Source of the DNA: Actinernus sp. WN-2022
Lineage: Eukaryota > Cnidaria > Anthozoa > Actiniaria > Actinernidae
Assembly (NCBI GenBank): GCA_030867875.1
Contig: JAOWCC010001501.1
Location: forward strand, 29,284,792-29,348,791
DNA length: 64,000 bases
Direction: 5' to 3'
Part shown: positions 22,366 to 33,550 of the stretch, piece by piece
How the letters are laid out: every line of letters begins with the position of its first letter
Numbering within the stretch: the first letter of the stretch is position 1
The notes under the pieces: generated by a model
What the model was told of the DNA's origin: nothing
Database searches by the model: none
The model's input: only the letters and a program-made list of their open reading frames with translations
Translations under genes and position numbers: made by a program

Positions 22366-23366
22366 CACAGGCAGCCCAAGCTCAAAGTTTGAATTTATTT
22401 GACAGTTGAACTACGAAGGTTCAAACATCTAGAATATCTGGTATTTTATTACACTAAATGGCAAATGAATAACACAATAAACTTGCTTTGATGAAGATTA
22501 AGTTGTTGTGTCTTGAATTTGGGGGTTTGGGGGCCGATTTAACGAGTTTCTAGGAAACATGGATTCACTCTACATTAAGTTAGGAAAGGCAGGCAAGCCG
22601 AAGCGATGGCGTGTTCACATACCTGTCATCTCCACGGCAAAAATGACCCTTAAATCCACTCAATCGACGTGATACTTCTGGATGCCGTAGACAGATCTCC
22701 TTGCTACGTATTCTGCAAGTTTCATGACCAAACATTCAAAGACTACCGAGAAATGATTTTTGTCACCTCGAATTTCGCCGTCCCAAACACCTCTTCACAC
22801 TTTGACGAGCCACCGGAAGTCCAACCGAAAGGATGCCTCGTTTTGGAGTTTAAAATCACCGCCGCACCAATTGGATGGGAAAGCTCCAAAACGAGGCATC
22901 CTTTCGGTTGGACTTCCGGAGTCTCGTCAAACTGTGAAGAGGTGATTGGGACGGCGAAATTCGAGGTGACAAAAATCATTTCTCGGTAGTCTTTGAATGT
23001 TTGGTCATGAAACTTGCAGAATACGTAGCAAGGAGATCTGTCTACGGCATCCAGAAGTATCACGTCGATTGAGTGGATTTAAGGGTCATTTTTGCCGTGG
23101 AGATGACAGGTATGTGAACACGCCATCGCTTCGGCTTGCCTGCCTTTCCTAACTTAATGTAGAGTGAATCCATGTTTCCTAGAAACTCGTTAAATCGGCC
23201 CCCAAACCCCCAAATTCAAGACACAACAACTTAATCTTCATCAAAGCAAGTTTATTGTGTTATTCATTTGCCATTTAGTGCAATAAAATACCAGATATTC
23301 TGGATGTTTGAACCTTCGTAGTTCAACTGTCAAATAAATTCAAACTTTGAGCTTGGGCTGCCTGTA
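22366..23366. mobile_element. 1001-bp near-perfect palindromic foldback transposon
   Basis: Two arms of about 485 bp (22366-22851 and 22880-23366) are nearly exact inverse copies around a spacer of about 28 bp. As a result the same 106-codon frame appears on both strands. The ends are CACAGGCAGCCCAAGCTC and its inverse (one terminal mismatch). The flanking direct repeat ATTTTAC (22359-22365 and 23367-23373) is a 7-bp TSD. It shares TIRs with 12775-14556. The mirrored frame has no recognised domain. Confidence 0.9.
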
Positions 23367-24781
23367 ATTTTACATGGCACAGACAAACCTAGGCTCGGTT
23401 TCCAGCCGTGGGGGTTTCGGTGAGCCCGCGATCCTCTCCCCACTCACTCACTTAGTGGGGGGAGGCTTTGGAGCACACAGCGGTCAAACGTCTGCGCATG
23501 CGTCAAAAGTCTTGCAACAACAACCAATAGCGTTCCGCACAGTTACTATAAATAGATCATGTAATTTAAGACCCCACGCGTGACTCAGACAAACAAACTG
23601 ATCATTTTACAAGAGAGTGACTGAGCGAACGAAGCTGCTACGATATACAATTTTATTTTTTCCTACCTAAATACGCTTAAACTTGAATTATACTTAGTAA
23701 GAAATGGTCAGCACTAAGGGGTGGACCATTAGAAATCCTGGGAGGGGGGGTGGAAAACTTTTTGTGCACGATATTTTTTTTAGCAGTGCGAGTTCTGCAA
23801 GATTTTTTTTTTTAAGGCGAAAGCTCTGCACGATTTTTTTTTTCAGTGCACATTCTATAGAGATTTTTCAGTGTACATCCTATATAGATTTATAGCCTGT
23901 GAATACAACCATAATCAGATATAATAATAATAATGTTATTTATAGCAGAGAATCTGTCTCCGAAGAGTTTTTCAATAGAGCCCTGCATAACATAAATAAG
24001 AAACAAAAATAAAAATACATTAATAATCTAGAGTTAAAAACTAGGCTAAAAATACATTTATAGAGTGACTAGAGCTAACATTTATGAGGCAATTCAAAAA
24101 CATGCATGTCTTTTGACATTTTGTTTAAAAAGAGTTAGGGATTCGATTTCCCGCAACGGATTATCTAAAGCATTCCATTCACTAAAACCTTGGTGCAATA
24201 AATTTTGTTTGCCATAATTAAAATAAGCTTGATTATTGGAAGTCTGAAATCGTTCTTTCTTCTTGTATTATACATGTGAATATCACTGTTCTTTAAGATA
24301 TTAAATTCATAATCAATGAGTCCATTAACATACTTATATATTAAAATATGACGATGTACAAGACGACGTTTGGAACGAGTAGGCCAATTGAGATTTGACA
24401 AGGCTTGTGCTGAAGAACTTTAACCAGGTAAATTCAAGAATTATCTTGGCCGCCTTATTTTGCAAAATCTGAAGATCGTCTATGAGGGTTGAGTTGTATT
24501 TGTCACCCCATATTGCATCAGCGGTAGTCAAAAAGTGGACATACTAAACTATTATACAAAGTAAGGCGTGTCTCGAGGGGCAATAAGTGCCTGATACGCT
24601 TGACCAGACCAATCCTTGGGTTTACTTTAATAGATAAGGCCTCTACCAGGTCATGCGAAGTCATATGCTTATTAATTATAATACCGAGGTACTTGATATT
24701 GTCAGAGCGTTCGAGGGGCACGTTGTCTATAATGACATCGATGCTAGAGCAAGATTTCAGTTTATGTGGACTACCTATTAA

Positions 24782-26103
24782 AGGGGCTCTGTCAAGGGTA
24801 CTGAAGTCATGCTACAATCACCAACTGCACATGTAAACAAACGTGATCGGCTAAGTTCAGATCAGTTCGCGCGGTTCATTTTTACGATCCATGGTTTAAT
24901 TTACAGAACTTAACATGAATTATGGAACTCTCCTCAATTTCTGATGAAGAATCCGACAGGAGTCAATAGATTTTGAAGTGGTAGGATTTCGGACTTCTGT
25001 TGTAAGGAAATCAAACTTTAAATTTGACGTTAAATGCGTTCTAATTTTCATGCAAATTTTTGACCACTTTTGACTTTCTTGCACTACCAACATAAGACTG
25101 TGATTCAGCAGCATCACTTTCAGAGTCGGTATAGTCGGGTTTCGCAACAATAACGCTATCATCAAGGACATAATGCAGCGATACGCCAGTGATATCGACT
25201 TCCAATTCTCTCCCGTTTCCAGACGACGAAGGAGACACAAGTGTAGCAGTTTTCTTGATCGGAGTAGAAGCTGCCAGTAGAGCTGCAAGAAAATCAAAAC
25301 TTACATAAAATTGAAAAGAATGGCACAGCAAGATCCCACTTGATTTTCACGCCAGAACAAAAATGCCTTACGTCGATGACAAACGGGATACAAGTGATCG
25401 ATTACCAATATCTCCCCTCGCTAACACTAACAGTACAAAGGTCAAAGCATATATAGTGGCGACTTGTGGCTTACCATTCACAGCAGGGCGATATCTTTTT
25501 CCTTTTCCCTTGCTACCAATGTCATCTCGAACTCTCATCTTGTTAGCATGGGCATACGAACTACGAAGATCAAGTAGAAATACATAACAAACTCAGATTT
25601 GGGATCTCAGATTTGTAGTACAAGCGCTACGATCGATCACTTTCGCTTCATCTCGAGGGAAAGTAGATACGCGGCGAAGCTGGAGTCACTCGCAAACGTC
25701 CCAGAAGCTTTAACAGACCTCCATGTTTCAAATACTGGCTTGCGGAGATAAATACTGGGATGTTCAAGACGCCAAATCTTTCTGTTCTTGTACCGATTGA
25801 CCTTTGTCGAAACCAAAGATGGCCGACTGCCTCTCTTCTTGAAACCAGAGGATGGTGGAGCGCCAATGATCTATTATTCTAAAATATTCTGACTTCAATT
25901 TAAACACTGATATTCAAACTAACTATCTATTTTGAAAAAACAATGTATAACGCTAAGGAAAACTTCGATGGAAATGGATTTAAATCATACACTTTCAGCT
26001 TGTTTTAACGCGAGATCGAATTTCAGAACACGGTGGACTTTTATTCTGAAATGATTTTAGACACCAGGTCACTCTCGGCCAAAATTCCCTTGACATAGCC
26101 CCT
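24782..26103. mobile_element. TTAA-flanked DNA element (1322 bp) inside the LINE
   Basis: Ends AGGGGCTCTGTCAAGGG and inverse of AGGGGCTATGTCAAGGG. TTAA is present at 24778-24781 and 26104-26107. TTAA targeting is typical of piggyBac and Kolobok superfamilies. It contains the two-exon mini-gene at 25041-25538 rather than a transposase. Confidence 0.85.
25041..25538 (-). CDS. two-exon short protein carried by a TTAA element
   Basis: Exon 1 is 25475-25538 (MRVRDDIGSKGKGKRYRPAV N) with donor AATG|GTAAGC. Exon 2 is 25041-25282, preceded by acceptor TTCTTGCAG, and reads ALLAASTPIKKTATLVSP..., GRELEVDITGVSLHYVLDDS, VIVAKPDYTDSESDAAESQS and a basic tail KVVKNLHEN before TAG. The split is phase 1 on both sides and the total is exactly 306 nt (101 residues). 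The protein is basic at the start and acidic in the middle, with no Cys pattern and no known domain. It could be a captured host gene or a transposon accessory protein. Coordinates span the intron 25283-25474. Confidence 0.5.
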
Positions 26104-28189
26104 TTAACATAAACTTAGATTTAGAAGTATTCAAAGTCAGGCGATGTATACGAAACCAAGAGGCCAATTTTGCCAAGTCATCAGTAATTTAAGCAATGTT
26201 CGATGTCATTGATAGAAGGACGGCTACAGTATATCACGGTGTCGTCAGCGTACATGGTCACTTGGCAATGATCTACAGTAATAGGAAGGTCATTGACGTA
26301 AACCAAGAACAAGAGAGGACCGAGAATACTCCCTTGTGGCACGCCAACTCCCACTGAGCACGAAAAGGACTGATACTCAGTCGCCTATTGCAGATATCTG
26401 GTGTCGGTTATCAAGGTAGGAGGTAAACCAATTTACAACTTTACTGCAAGCACCAATGGCCTTGAGCTTTGTCAGCAAAAGGTTGTGGTCCACAGTCACA
26501 AAAGCCTTGGACAGGTCTAAGAATACTGCACCAGTCACTTTGCCATTGTCCACGTGTTGTAGAATATGTTGTCAGTGAAGTGTGCTAAGCCAATTTCAGT
26601 AGATAACCTCGGGCGGAAACCAAACTGATTAGGTGTGAGAGTTGTAGAGAGTTGTAGAGTTGTCGATGTACAGCCCATTCAAGAATCTTACTTACAGCAG
26701 GTAGAATATAATTGTGATAGGCCTGTATAATTGTTAAAATCAGAGCGATCGCCGGATTTAAACAGGGCGGTAACTTTTCCTTGTTTCCAGATGGCTGGGA
26801 AAATACTTGAGTCCAGAGAACGATTAAACAGTTTGGTTAAAACTGCGGGTCAGGAGTCATACACACAGCCGAGTCACTAGTAGCCTCGAGCTGATTCGGT
26901 CTAAACCAAACAAAGCTCTCGGAAATGTTCGAAAAGCGAAAGACAATTTCACTGTTATTTGTCCTGGCTGGAGTAATGATGTCAATGGCGCCGACCAGAG
27001 ATTGAAACTGGTCTGATCGATCGACGCTGGCTCTGTTAACTGTACTCCATCAGATTCAGATTGTATAAAGGTCGGCTGAGAGCCATTATTAGATCTTATT
27101 ATGGCAAGTCAATCATTTATAGTTTTCCATAGAGCACCTGAATTTCTTTGTTTTGTCTAATCAGATCTTGAAAGTAATTTGCTTTACATTCCTTGACTTG
27201 TTTATTTACTTTGAGCCGCAGTTTTTTGTAACGAGCCCAGTGATGTGAGGAATTTAATTTGATCGCCTTAGAATGCATATAGTCCCAGTCTTTCATTGCT
27301 TGGCTCCGATTCAGGCCAAATCAAAAATGCATACCCCAAGATTTCATTGTCCATGATGTTTTGCACAAGACTATACATGAAAATATTTCTATGTGCTCGA
27401 AATTACTGGCACAGACTCTTTGAGAATGTGGACATTGAAGTTTACTCAATGAAACCTGACGTTAAACGCGGTTGCAAAAACTGCTTAGACGAATAATTTG
27501 AGGCTTCAGTAATTAAGGCCAGTTGATATTTCCATGACTAAACTAATTTTGTGAAGGTTGGGGAGGTTGTTTTCATCTGGAAATACCTGAAAATCAGTTA
27601 CACAGACTGTATGGGTAATCTTTAGAACTATATTTTGAATTGGCAAAACTGAATTGCTTAGTATTTTTTCAAAATAAAAATTGGACAATGCATCGGTTCC
27701 TTTGCAAGAATTTTTTTTTGTGCCTTAGTGCTTTGCAGGAATATTTTTTTCAGACATTTAGCCTTGCACGAATTTTTTTTTTGGACTACCCACCCCCCCT
27801 CCCAGGATTTCTAATGGTCCACCCCTAAGCATTGTTGTTGGGAGCAATGCAACAGTGACTCCAGATACCCCGAAAGGCTTCATAAATCGCTTAAAGAGAT
27901 GAAGGAGTCGGGACAGAAGGTATTCATTCCCTTCCCGAAGCCCTCACAAGGATTACAAAAATGCCAGCGCTGGATAACAGCTTGCTCGCGAGAGGGATTT
28001 GATGTTTCGAACATAACAAGAAACACCCAACTGGCGGCAACTGCTGAGCATCCAGATCCGCTTAAGGTTAACTTCAAGGCGAGAGAAATCGAGAAGGCTT
28101 CGGCCTCGAAGAGGAAAGCTCCAAAACATAGATCGGGGCCTTCGAAAAGATTAGATTGATTTTGAACCTAAAGCAGAACTTGAAAGTCA

Positions 28190-28470
28190 ATACAATACAA
28201 TACAATACAATAACTTTTATTTACAAGTAAACACGATAAAAGATTATAGCGCTGCCGCTTGTGGGGTCGTGTATAATACTAAAATAAACTAGTTAACTAT
28301 ATACAAATTTCACATTAAAAGGAAATATTTCTTGGAATGGAGGAGTGCGATGCTGCAGAGTCAGAGACCGAATACGTAAATTGTACTACGGGATGCGTTG
28401 TCTCAAACCAAGGAACTCAAACAGTGTACTTGAAGTACGTGCTTTCGGCCAAGTTTAGACGATGGTTTTA
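28190..28470. repeat. CAATA-tailed retroelement end inside the THAP transposon
   Basis: CAATACAATACAATACAATA followed by ACTTTTATTTACAAG has the look of an inverted 3' end of a small retroelement. It separates the THAP part from the DDE part. Confidence 0.45.
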
Positions 28471-28479
28471 CGCAACGAA

Positions 28480-28838
28480 GTAGTAATGAAAAATGACTCT
28501 AAAGGGACTATCGCTAATCTTTCATATAAAAACATAACCAAAGAATCGACATATATGAAGCACTTTGTGGTCTCACAACTCAAAAGCTCGAAGCATTGTA
28601 CTCTTTTCTCGATAGGGTTTGTCCATTTAAGGACATAGTTTACTGGAATACTAAAGGATTCACAGGGTCGTGCAAAGGAAATTCTGGCCTAAATTCGAAG
28701 ATTTCTGACAGAGAAAAGCTCTTTATTTGTCTTTTGAGATTGAGGAGAAGACTTATAATTACGACACCGGAAATAACGATCGAGGAAACCTTGGTAAGAA
28801 AGATCTTTACCACTTTCATCCAGCTAATCTACAGCTAA
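28480..28838 (+). pseudogene. DDE-type transposase fragment
   Basis: One frame ends ...NITKESTYMKHF near 28565 and the next continues CGLTTQKLEALYSFLDRVCP, DIVYWNTKGFTG, KISDREKLFICLLRLRRRL, LVRKIFTTFIQLIY. This is the helix-turn-helix segment preceding the DDE core of THAP-linked Tnp_4-type transposases. The catalytic D-D-E residues are not present: the frame ends at 28838, overlapping the tail of the convergent SAP gene. An internal deletion probably joined the two. Confidence 0.6.
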
Positions 28839-29165
28839 TGGGGCTATAGGAACATCCCTGTTGTTTTGAAATTGTCCACATTTGCCTGCTTCATTATTCT
28901 TCCTCATAACTTTTGAAGCAAACCACTTTCCTTCGTCGATACTAACGTCGAGCGTGTGGTGATTTCCCGAACTTATGCAATCTGTAATGCGCTTGATAAG
29001 TTCGCAACGTTTGCCGTTTTGTTTTAGTCCTCTGCATTTAAGCCACCGTTTAAGCTGTTCCACAGTATAATTACTGGGTTCTTGTTCGAAGAAAGATCCC
29101 GGAACACAATCGCTTTCCGTAAGAATTGTATAAAGCCGAGCTGAAGTACTAGTAAACGAAGCCAT
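28824..29165 (-). pseudogene. SAP-domain protein N-terminus of the THAP transposon
   Basis: Starts MASFTSTSARLYTILTESDC at 29165. An in-frame upstream Met at 29198 is also possible. Residues about 36-65 (YTVEQLKRWLKCRGLKQNGK + RCELIKRI) are a SAP helix-extended-loop-helix, which binds AT-rich DNA. After GKWFASKVMRKN the frame ends at PLAVD. The SWIM and YqaJ parts normally following are missing here, although a relative survives at 13036-13931. Its position just inside the right TIR and convergent to the transposase fits an element-encoded second protein. Confidence 0.65.
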
Positions 29166-29623
29166 CTTTAGTGTGATTGCATAGAGAAATGTACGCACGT
29201 GTGCATTGTATGTCTGAGTCTCATGGGCGGTCCAAACATTGTGACGTCAACAAATTCAAAGCGAGCCGGCGCGGCGGCCGTCACTGTTCACAAACCCGCT
29301 TTCAAACCTTGAGAACTTCTTTGGTAAATTACGATTTTTTGGGTAAACTCACAGTTTGAAGTTTGTCCAATTTCCCGTCGACTGTGAAAGTAAAAAGCTT
29401 AACTTTCACGTATTTTTCGTAACTTTTGGGGGTAGAAGTTCACTGTAATATGTTTTAAGGTAAATTTGCGCGGGAAATACCAGACTAATACGCACGCGCA
29501 GACGTTTGACCGCTGTGTGGCTGTGGAGAAACGACACCCCAACGGCTGAAACCGAGCCTAAGACAAACCAAGCTCTAGCCTTTTTGCTTTGGGTTCCCTG
29601 TGTCTCACAGGCAAGAGAAATCG

Positions 29624-29695
29624 CAACCTCGTCCCCAGGGTCTTCTCGCTCAGATCCAAGATGGATCGGACCGAGAAGACCCTGGGGACGAGGTT
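29624..29695. repeat. AACCTCGT repeat as a 72-bp palindrome
   Basis: AACCTCGTCCCCAGGGTCTT and its exact inverse close around GATCCAAGATGGATC. It lies just outside the THAP element. Confidence 0.9.
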
Positions 29696-29742
29696 TTTCG
29701 CCATTTTGAAGAAATTAACCTCGTTCTGGCGTTTGCTAACCC

Positions 29743-30085
29743 AAGCAAAACGTTATGCTCCGCTGGCCAAAAGAACGAAGGCTCTGGAGTACAAATACAA
29801 GTTTCCGAGGTCTTTATAACAGGGGCACCCAACGAACTATTCTGCAAAATACCTGTTCTGCAACGCACATTAGCTGGCAGTTTCTGCAAAATCAGATTTT
29901 TCAGCTGGGAAATTCTTCGTTACTAAATTTTAAATAAGTAAAATAACCAAAATATAAGAGGATTCATCATTTTACACATTTTTCTCGTTGGGTGCCCCTG
30001 TTATAAAGACCATTTATTTTAACTTGTATTTGTACTCCAGAGCCTTCGTTCTTTTGGCCAGCGGAGCATAACGTTTTGCTTGGGT
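29743..30085. mobile_element. foldback MITE, about 340 bp
   Basis: Arms CCCAAGCAAAACGTTATGCT...CAGGGGCACCCAACG (left) and the inverse (about 29990-30085) enclose about 160 bp. No coding sequence. Confidence 0.75.
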
Positions 30086-31060
30086 GGGTCGTGTGCATTT
30101 TCTATAGTCAATAAGGGGTGGGTCATATTATTCTGAGTAGTAAAGAATGGGAGGTTGTGTTGTAAAATGTTATTACTTTGACAGAATATCAAGAATATCA
30201 AACTAAGTCAAGAAAATCACAAAGAAAATCAAAATCACCTAGAAAATAAGTCGTAGTCTTTTACTGTTAAATTACACAGAGTGCAACTGTTATTGGAAAT
30301 CGATGAGAAGGCTGGGCTAGGGTTGGCGATCCTAAACTTTAGCTTAGAGAGGGCAGTAGAACCTCTGGCACCCAGGGTAGAATAACACAGTATCGCTCGA
30401 GACCAGGAGCCCAATTCTGACGTCTTCTGATTGGGCCATTATACTGTAACCCTATTATTTTTGTACTGCTCGTTCTCAAGGTTAGTGTGGCTCGTTTCCG
30501 GAACGGTACTGTCTGCCTCGATCACCTTGGATGGGATCTACTCAACAAAATTGTAGAAATACTTACAGGACGGATGCAAAGCTGATCAGTGTACGGTTTG
30601 GAGGTTAATTAGATTAAGACGGGATTTTTCTAATTGTCGCGTAATATTTGAAAAAAAGCGCCAAAAACTAGCCCTGCAGACAACTTTGAATTCCAATTCC
30701 CGCATTGGATTAACACTCTAATTACTATTTTATTAGTCACAAATAACATAAACTCTTTAGCATGGCACAAAGTTCAGTTATTTTCTTACCCAGTTTTCTT
30801 TGTAAATTTAGCCACACATTGAACCGCCTTTATAAATTTGGTGTACATATTCAGGTTGAGTCCTGACGAGAGAAGTTTTAATTTTATTTTAAATTTCGCT
30901 TTGGATTAACACAGCTCTTTTTAACTTCACCAGTCAAAAAGCAACACAATTAATGAATATCGTGCATTATTTGCTTAACTCCATTTTAGCTCTGTACAAA
31001 ACTCAGTCTTTAGCCTGTTAGTTTTTGGAGCCCAATACGCGGTTTTGTAAAATTATATTA
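30086..31060. other. no gene recognised
   Basis: About 1 kb without a supportable exon, RNA gene or repeat boundary. Confidence 0.35.
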
Positions 31061-31400
31061 AAAATTATCTTCTTAAACCAATATTTCGGCTGGCACGACC
31101 AAACTTCATTAGGGTTTACAAGTTGAGAAAAACTTGTAAACCCTGATCAAGGTTGTCCGTGCGAGACGAAATATTGGTTTAATATAGTTATTCCCAAACC
31201 GTACGAATCAGCCGTTATTACTCTTTTCTCATCGAGCCACAGGTAGCCCGATTAAAGTTTTTTTTCGCGGAGATGCCGGCTGCTACAAGTGTTCGTTCAC
31301 GCAAAGGACTGATCTCCCAATCTTCGCACTGTCTTCTCCGATGTAAAGCTTGTTACAAAGTGTGCAGGTGGTACAACAAATGACAACAACTGAAACATAG
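31060..31400 (-). pseudogene. Penelope-like retroelement fragment with GIY-YIG remnant
   Basis: On the minus strand 31282-31398 reads VVVICCTTCTLCNKLYIGED and ends VNEHL. It matches the Cys-rich linker and start of the GIY-YIG endonuclease that closes Penelope-like proteins (C-x2-C-x2-LYIGE). To the left lies an inverted repeat, AACCAATATTTCG / GGTTTACAAG, at about 31073-31188, like the terminal regions of such elements. It is truncated and inactive. Confidence 0.5.
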
Positions 31401-31557
31401 CTGTTAAGAACTGACTGACATTTGTAACGGGCTACATCTAAACCGTTCGGCTACTAGTCGATTCCCTAACTTCTGTCTTTTGATTATTCGGGACGGGGTT
31501 GTCGACGAAACAAGATAACAAACAGTGCCTAGCCTTCTAGCAGCTCTGCTGGGTGTT

Positions 31558-31672
31558 TTATTCGCTCATTTGTTTACGGATTGGGATACCTGTGACGCGA
31601 CCTCTCCTCGCCCCATTTTGACCGCGCAACACAGGTAGCCCAATCCGAAAACAAATGAGCGAAACTACTACG
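31558..31672. repeat. inverted repeat, about 115 bp
   Basis: TCGCTCATTTGTTTACGGAT...GGGATACCTGTG and its inverse CACAGGTAGCCCAATCC...ATGAGCGA. Confidence 0.75.
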
Positions 31673-31679
31673 CAACTGT

Positions 31680-33097
31680 TTGTAATGGCTTTCTTTACTT
31701 TTTTAATGCTTTTATTGGACAAAGATTAGTTAGCATTAAGTACCTGAAAACTAAATAATTATGTACAAGGTTTCTGTATCGGAGATTAGGTCATAAAATA
31801 AAATAATTGCGTGCGAGTTTTAGCCACATTCACTAGAGGAACGTAGGGTTCTATGATACGATTTATAAATTGTCTGTACGGAAACGTGTACGTACCGGTA
31901 TCTAACCAACACAATCTAAAGCGTTCAGACTCGAGCCTTTTCATACTCAGACCAAATAGCGAGGTTCAGAAAATTATTTATTATACTGATAGGGTTGCCA
32001 TGCTTTGGAACTCACTTTGAACAGCCAATACGAATCAGGTTAATTCATGTTATTTTAAATTCTTAGCTTAATAAATCTTATTGCGTGTAATATTTTTATA
32101 ATTTGATTTCATTATGCTTTCGCCATCCCAATTAAAGAGTTTTGATTTTGAAAGATTGAACAGTTTTTTAACGACTCCTCTTCTCCGAAGCTCTCTACGT
32201 TTCAGTTTCTTGCCTTTCTCGTGCAAATGATCAATCCACAACAAGTAGAAGAAAAAGTTCTCGAGGAATTACGCGAGTCTTCATTATCCCTAACGAACCC
32301 CTAACGTTATTTTGTTAACCGACCGGCCAACCCACCATCAGCCAGAGGGCGACGGTAAACTGATGAAACACATTTGATTGGAATGGCCTTCCGGCTCTCA
32401 AGAAGAGCATGTTTTATTGTCACAATTGTCGGTTAGTTTGAATCGAGCCCCGCCCACCGACCATAAATTCTGAAATCGACAAATATTCCTGTTTGATTGC
32501 TTGAGTTAAAAATGCACAGATGTAAATGCCGTTATATTAAGCCGGGACTAAACTTTCAAACTTGTTCTACAATATAGGACATGTCACTTGGTTCCAACAA
32601 ATAATGTTAGGATGTTTAGCACCCCCAGCAAAGGATGTGTTTTCCCTTCTCATTTTGTTTCTTCCTTTGGTTTACCGGTATTAATATTTTGGCATCATTC
32701 TTTCTACTTTTTGTCATTTTTTGCAAACATTTCTCCCCAGCGCTCAAGGGCTCACAAAGCTAGGTTCACGGACTCGGCACATATAGTTTATATTTGAACT
32801 TCTTTGCTGGTGATTGGCGCTGTGGCCATGTTAGCTGGACCAACATTTTTTGTTGGATGAAAGTTTGTTATGACTGTACAACATAGGTCCAACACTGCAC
32901 CCCTCGGGTTTCATTGCTTTCTAGGGTGTTGGGAACCTCCAGCGATGACACTTACACTGAAATGAGTGTTTGAACTGATTATTTGAAACATCTTATGTGA
33001 ATGCCTATGAAATCACTCGGCACAGTCCGCACTGACATATCAAAAAGGCAAGTCATGAAGTACTGAGACTTGTGGGAGTATAGAGAGAATTGGTTAA
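31680..33097. other. no gene recognised
   Basis: About 1.4 kb of AT-rich sequence. Only short frames are present and no splice-bounded coding segment can be supported. Confidence 0.35.
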
Positions 33098-33550
33098 AGG
33101 GGAACTGAACCCTAAAATCGACCCAACGTCTATACAAACATGTATTCGAAATAAATAGGTTATGCTATTTAATTTTGATGTGTTGCGCGTCTAGGAAGAG
33201 AAAATCCGAAAACCTCCCTCACAACTCTTGTAATTTGTGACATCAGGTACGGGGAATAAATTAGTTTGGCCTTGCTGTCCCCGACATTGAAAAGCGGGAC
33301 TTATGGCTTCTAATTGCGGACCATCTTTGGGCTGGGGGTGTGATCAGTTGTTTTCCCTTGGTATGTGTGACGTACGATATGGGGAAATTTGCACTGAATT
33401 GGGCCGCCATACACACAATGTAGAAATCTAACTTGAAGACTAATTTGCTCTTCATAGACGCGCAACACAGAATAATAAAATATCATAACCTATTTTTTTC
33501 AAATACATCTTTGTATAGACGTTGGGTTGATTTTATGGTTCAGTTCTGTG
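33098..33550. mobile_element. foldback MITE, about 450 bp
   Basis: GGGGAACTGAACCCTAAAAT and CCCAACGTCTATACAAA with GTGTTGCGCGTCTA on the left are inverted at 33455-33550. A TTAA precedes the left end, but the right flank is degraded. Confidence 0.75.

Larger units (their letters stand above)
23920..27290 (-). mobile_element. LINE retrotransposon remnant (minus strand), interrupted
   Basis: Read on the minus strand from right to left: linker sequence (about 27290-26900), KQGKVTALFKSGDRSDFNNY (about 26760), a segment with SKILEWAVHRQLYN, GFRPRLSTEIGLAHF, FLDLSKAFDTVDHN (about 26500), [20 protein letters not shown], and the catalytic MYADDTVIY (about 26240). After the 24782-26103 insertion it continues as DNIKYLGIIINKHM..., ADAIWGDKYNSTLIDDLQIL and SNLNWPTRSKRRLVHRHILI. 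The 3' end is ATT-rich near 23920. Several stops make it inactive. Confidence 0.8.
23718..27825. mobile_element. Harbinger-like element inserted in the THAP coding sequence
   Basis: TIR GGGGTGGACCATTAGAAATC, inverse at the right end, with TAA duplicated at 23715-23717 and 27826-27828. Both subterminal regions hold repeated TTGCACGATTTTTTT-like words (23755-23890 and 27690-27785). Its interior is occupied by a LINE. The boundaries are supported by restoration of the THAP reading frame when the element is removed. Confidence 0.85.
23704..28159 (+). pseudogene. THAP zinc-finger N-terminus split by a transposon
   Basis: ATG at 23704 begins MVST, and the fifth codon is broken by the element at 23718-27825. 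Dropping that element and one TAA keeps the frame into CCWEQC, then KVFIPFPKP, KCQRWITACSREGFDVSNIT and DPLKVNFKAREIEKA, ending at a stop at 28157-28159. The pattern (C-x3-C..., FPKP, KCQRWI, ...) is a C2CH THAP DNA-binding domain, although the expected second C..H pair after NITRNT looks deleted. THAP domains recognise element ends in several transposases. Confidence 0.7.
23390..29560. mobile_element. THAP/SAP-encoding DNA transposon with nested insertions
   Basis: Inverted ends TAGGCTCGGTTTC(C)AGCCGT lie at 23390 and 29560. AGACAAACC is duplicated outside (23381-23389 and 29561-29569). A second inverted stretch CACAGCGGTCAAACGTCTGC lies at about 23477 and 29498. It encodes a THAP-domain N-terminus, a DDE-type fragment (plus strand) and a SAP protein (minus strand, near the right end). 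That combination resembles ISL2EU-like elements. The 8-9-bp TSD is not what I would expect of ISL2EU, so the superfamily is open. Confidence 0.7.

Noticed and set aside
22669..22989. 106-codon ORFs on both strands as genes
   Set aside because: They are the same sequence mirrored by the palindrome's arms, with no recognised domain.
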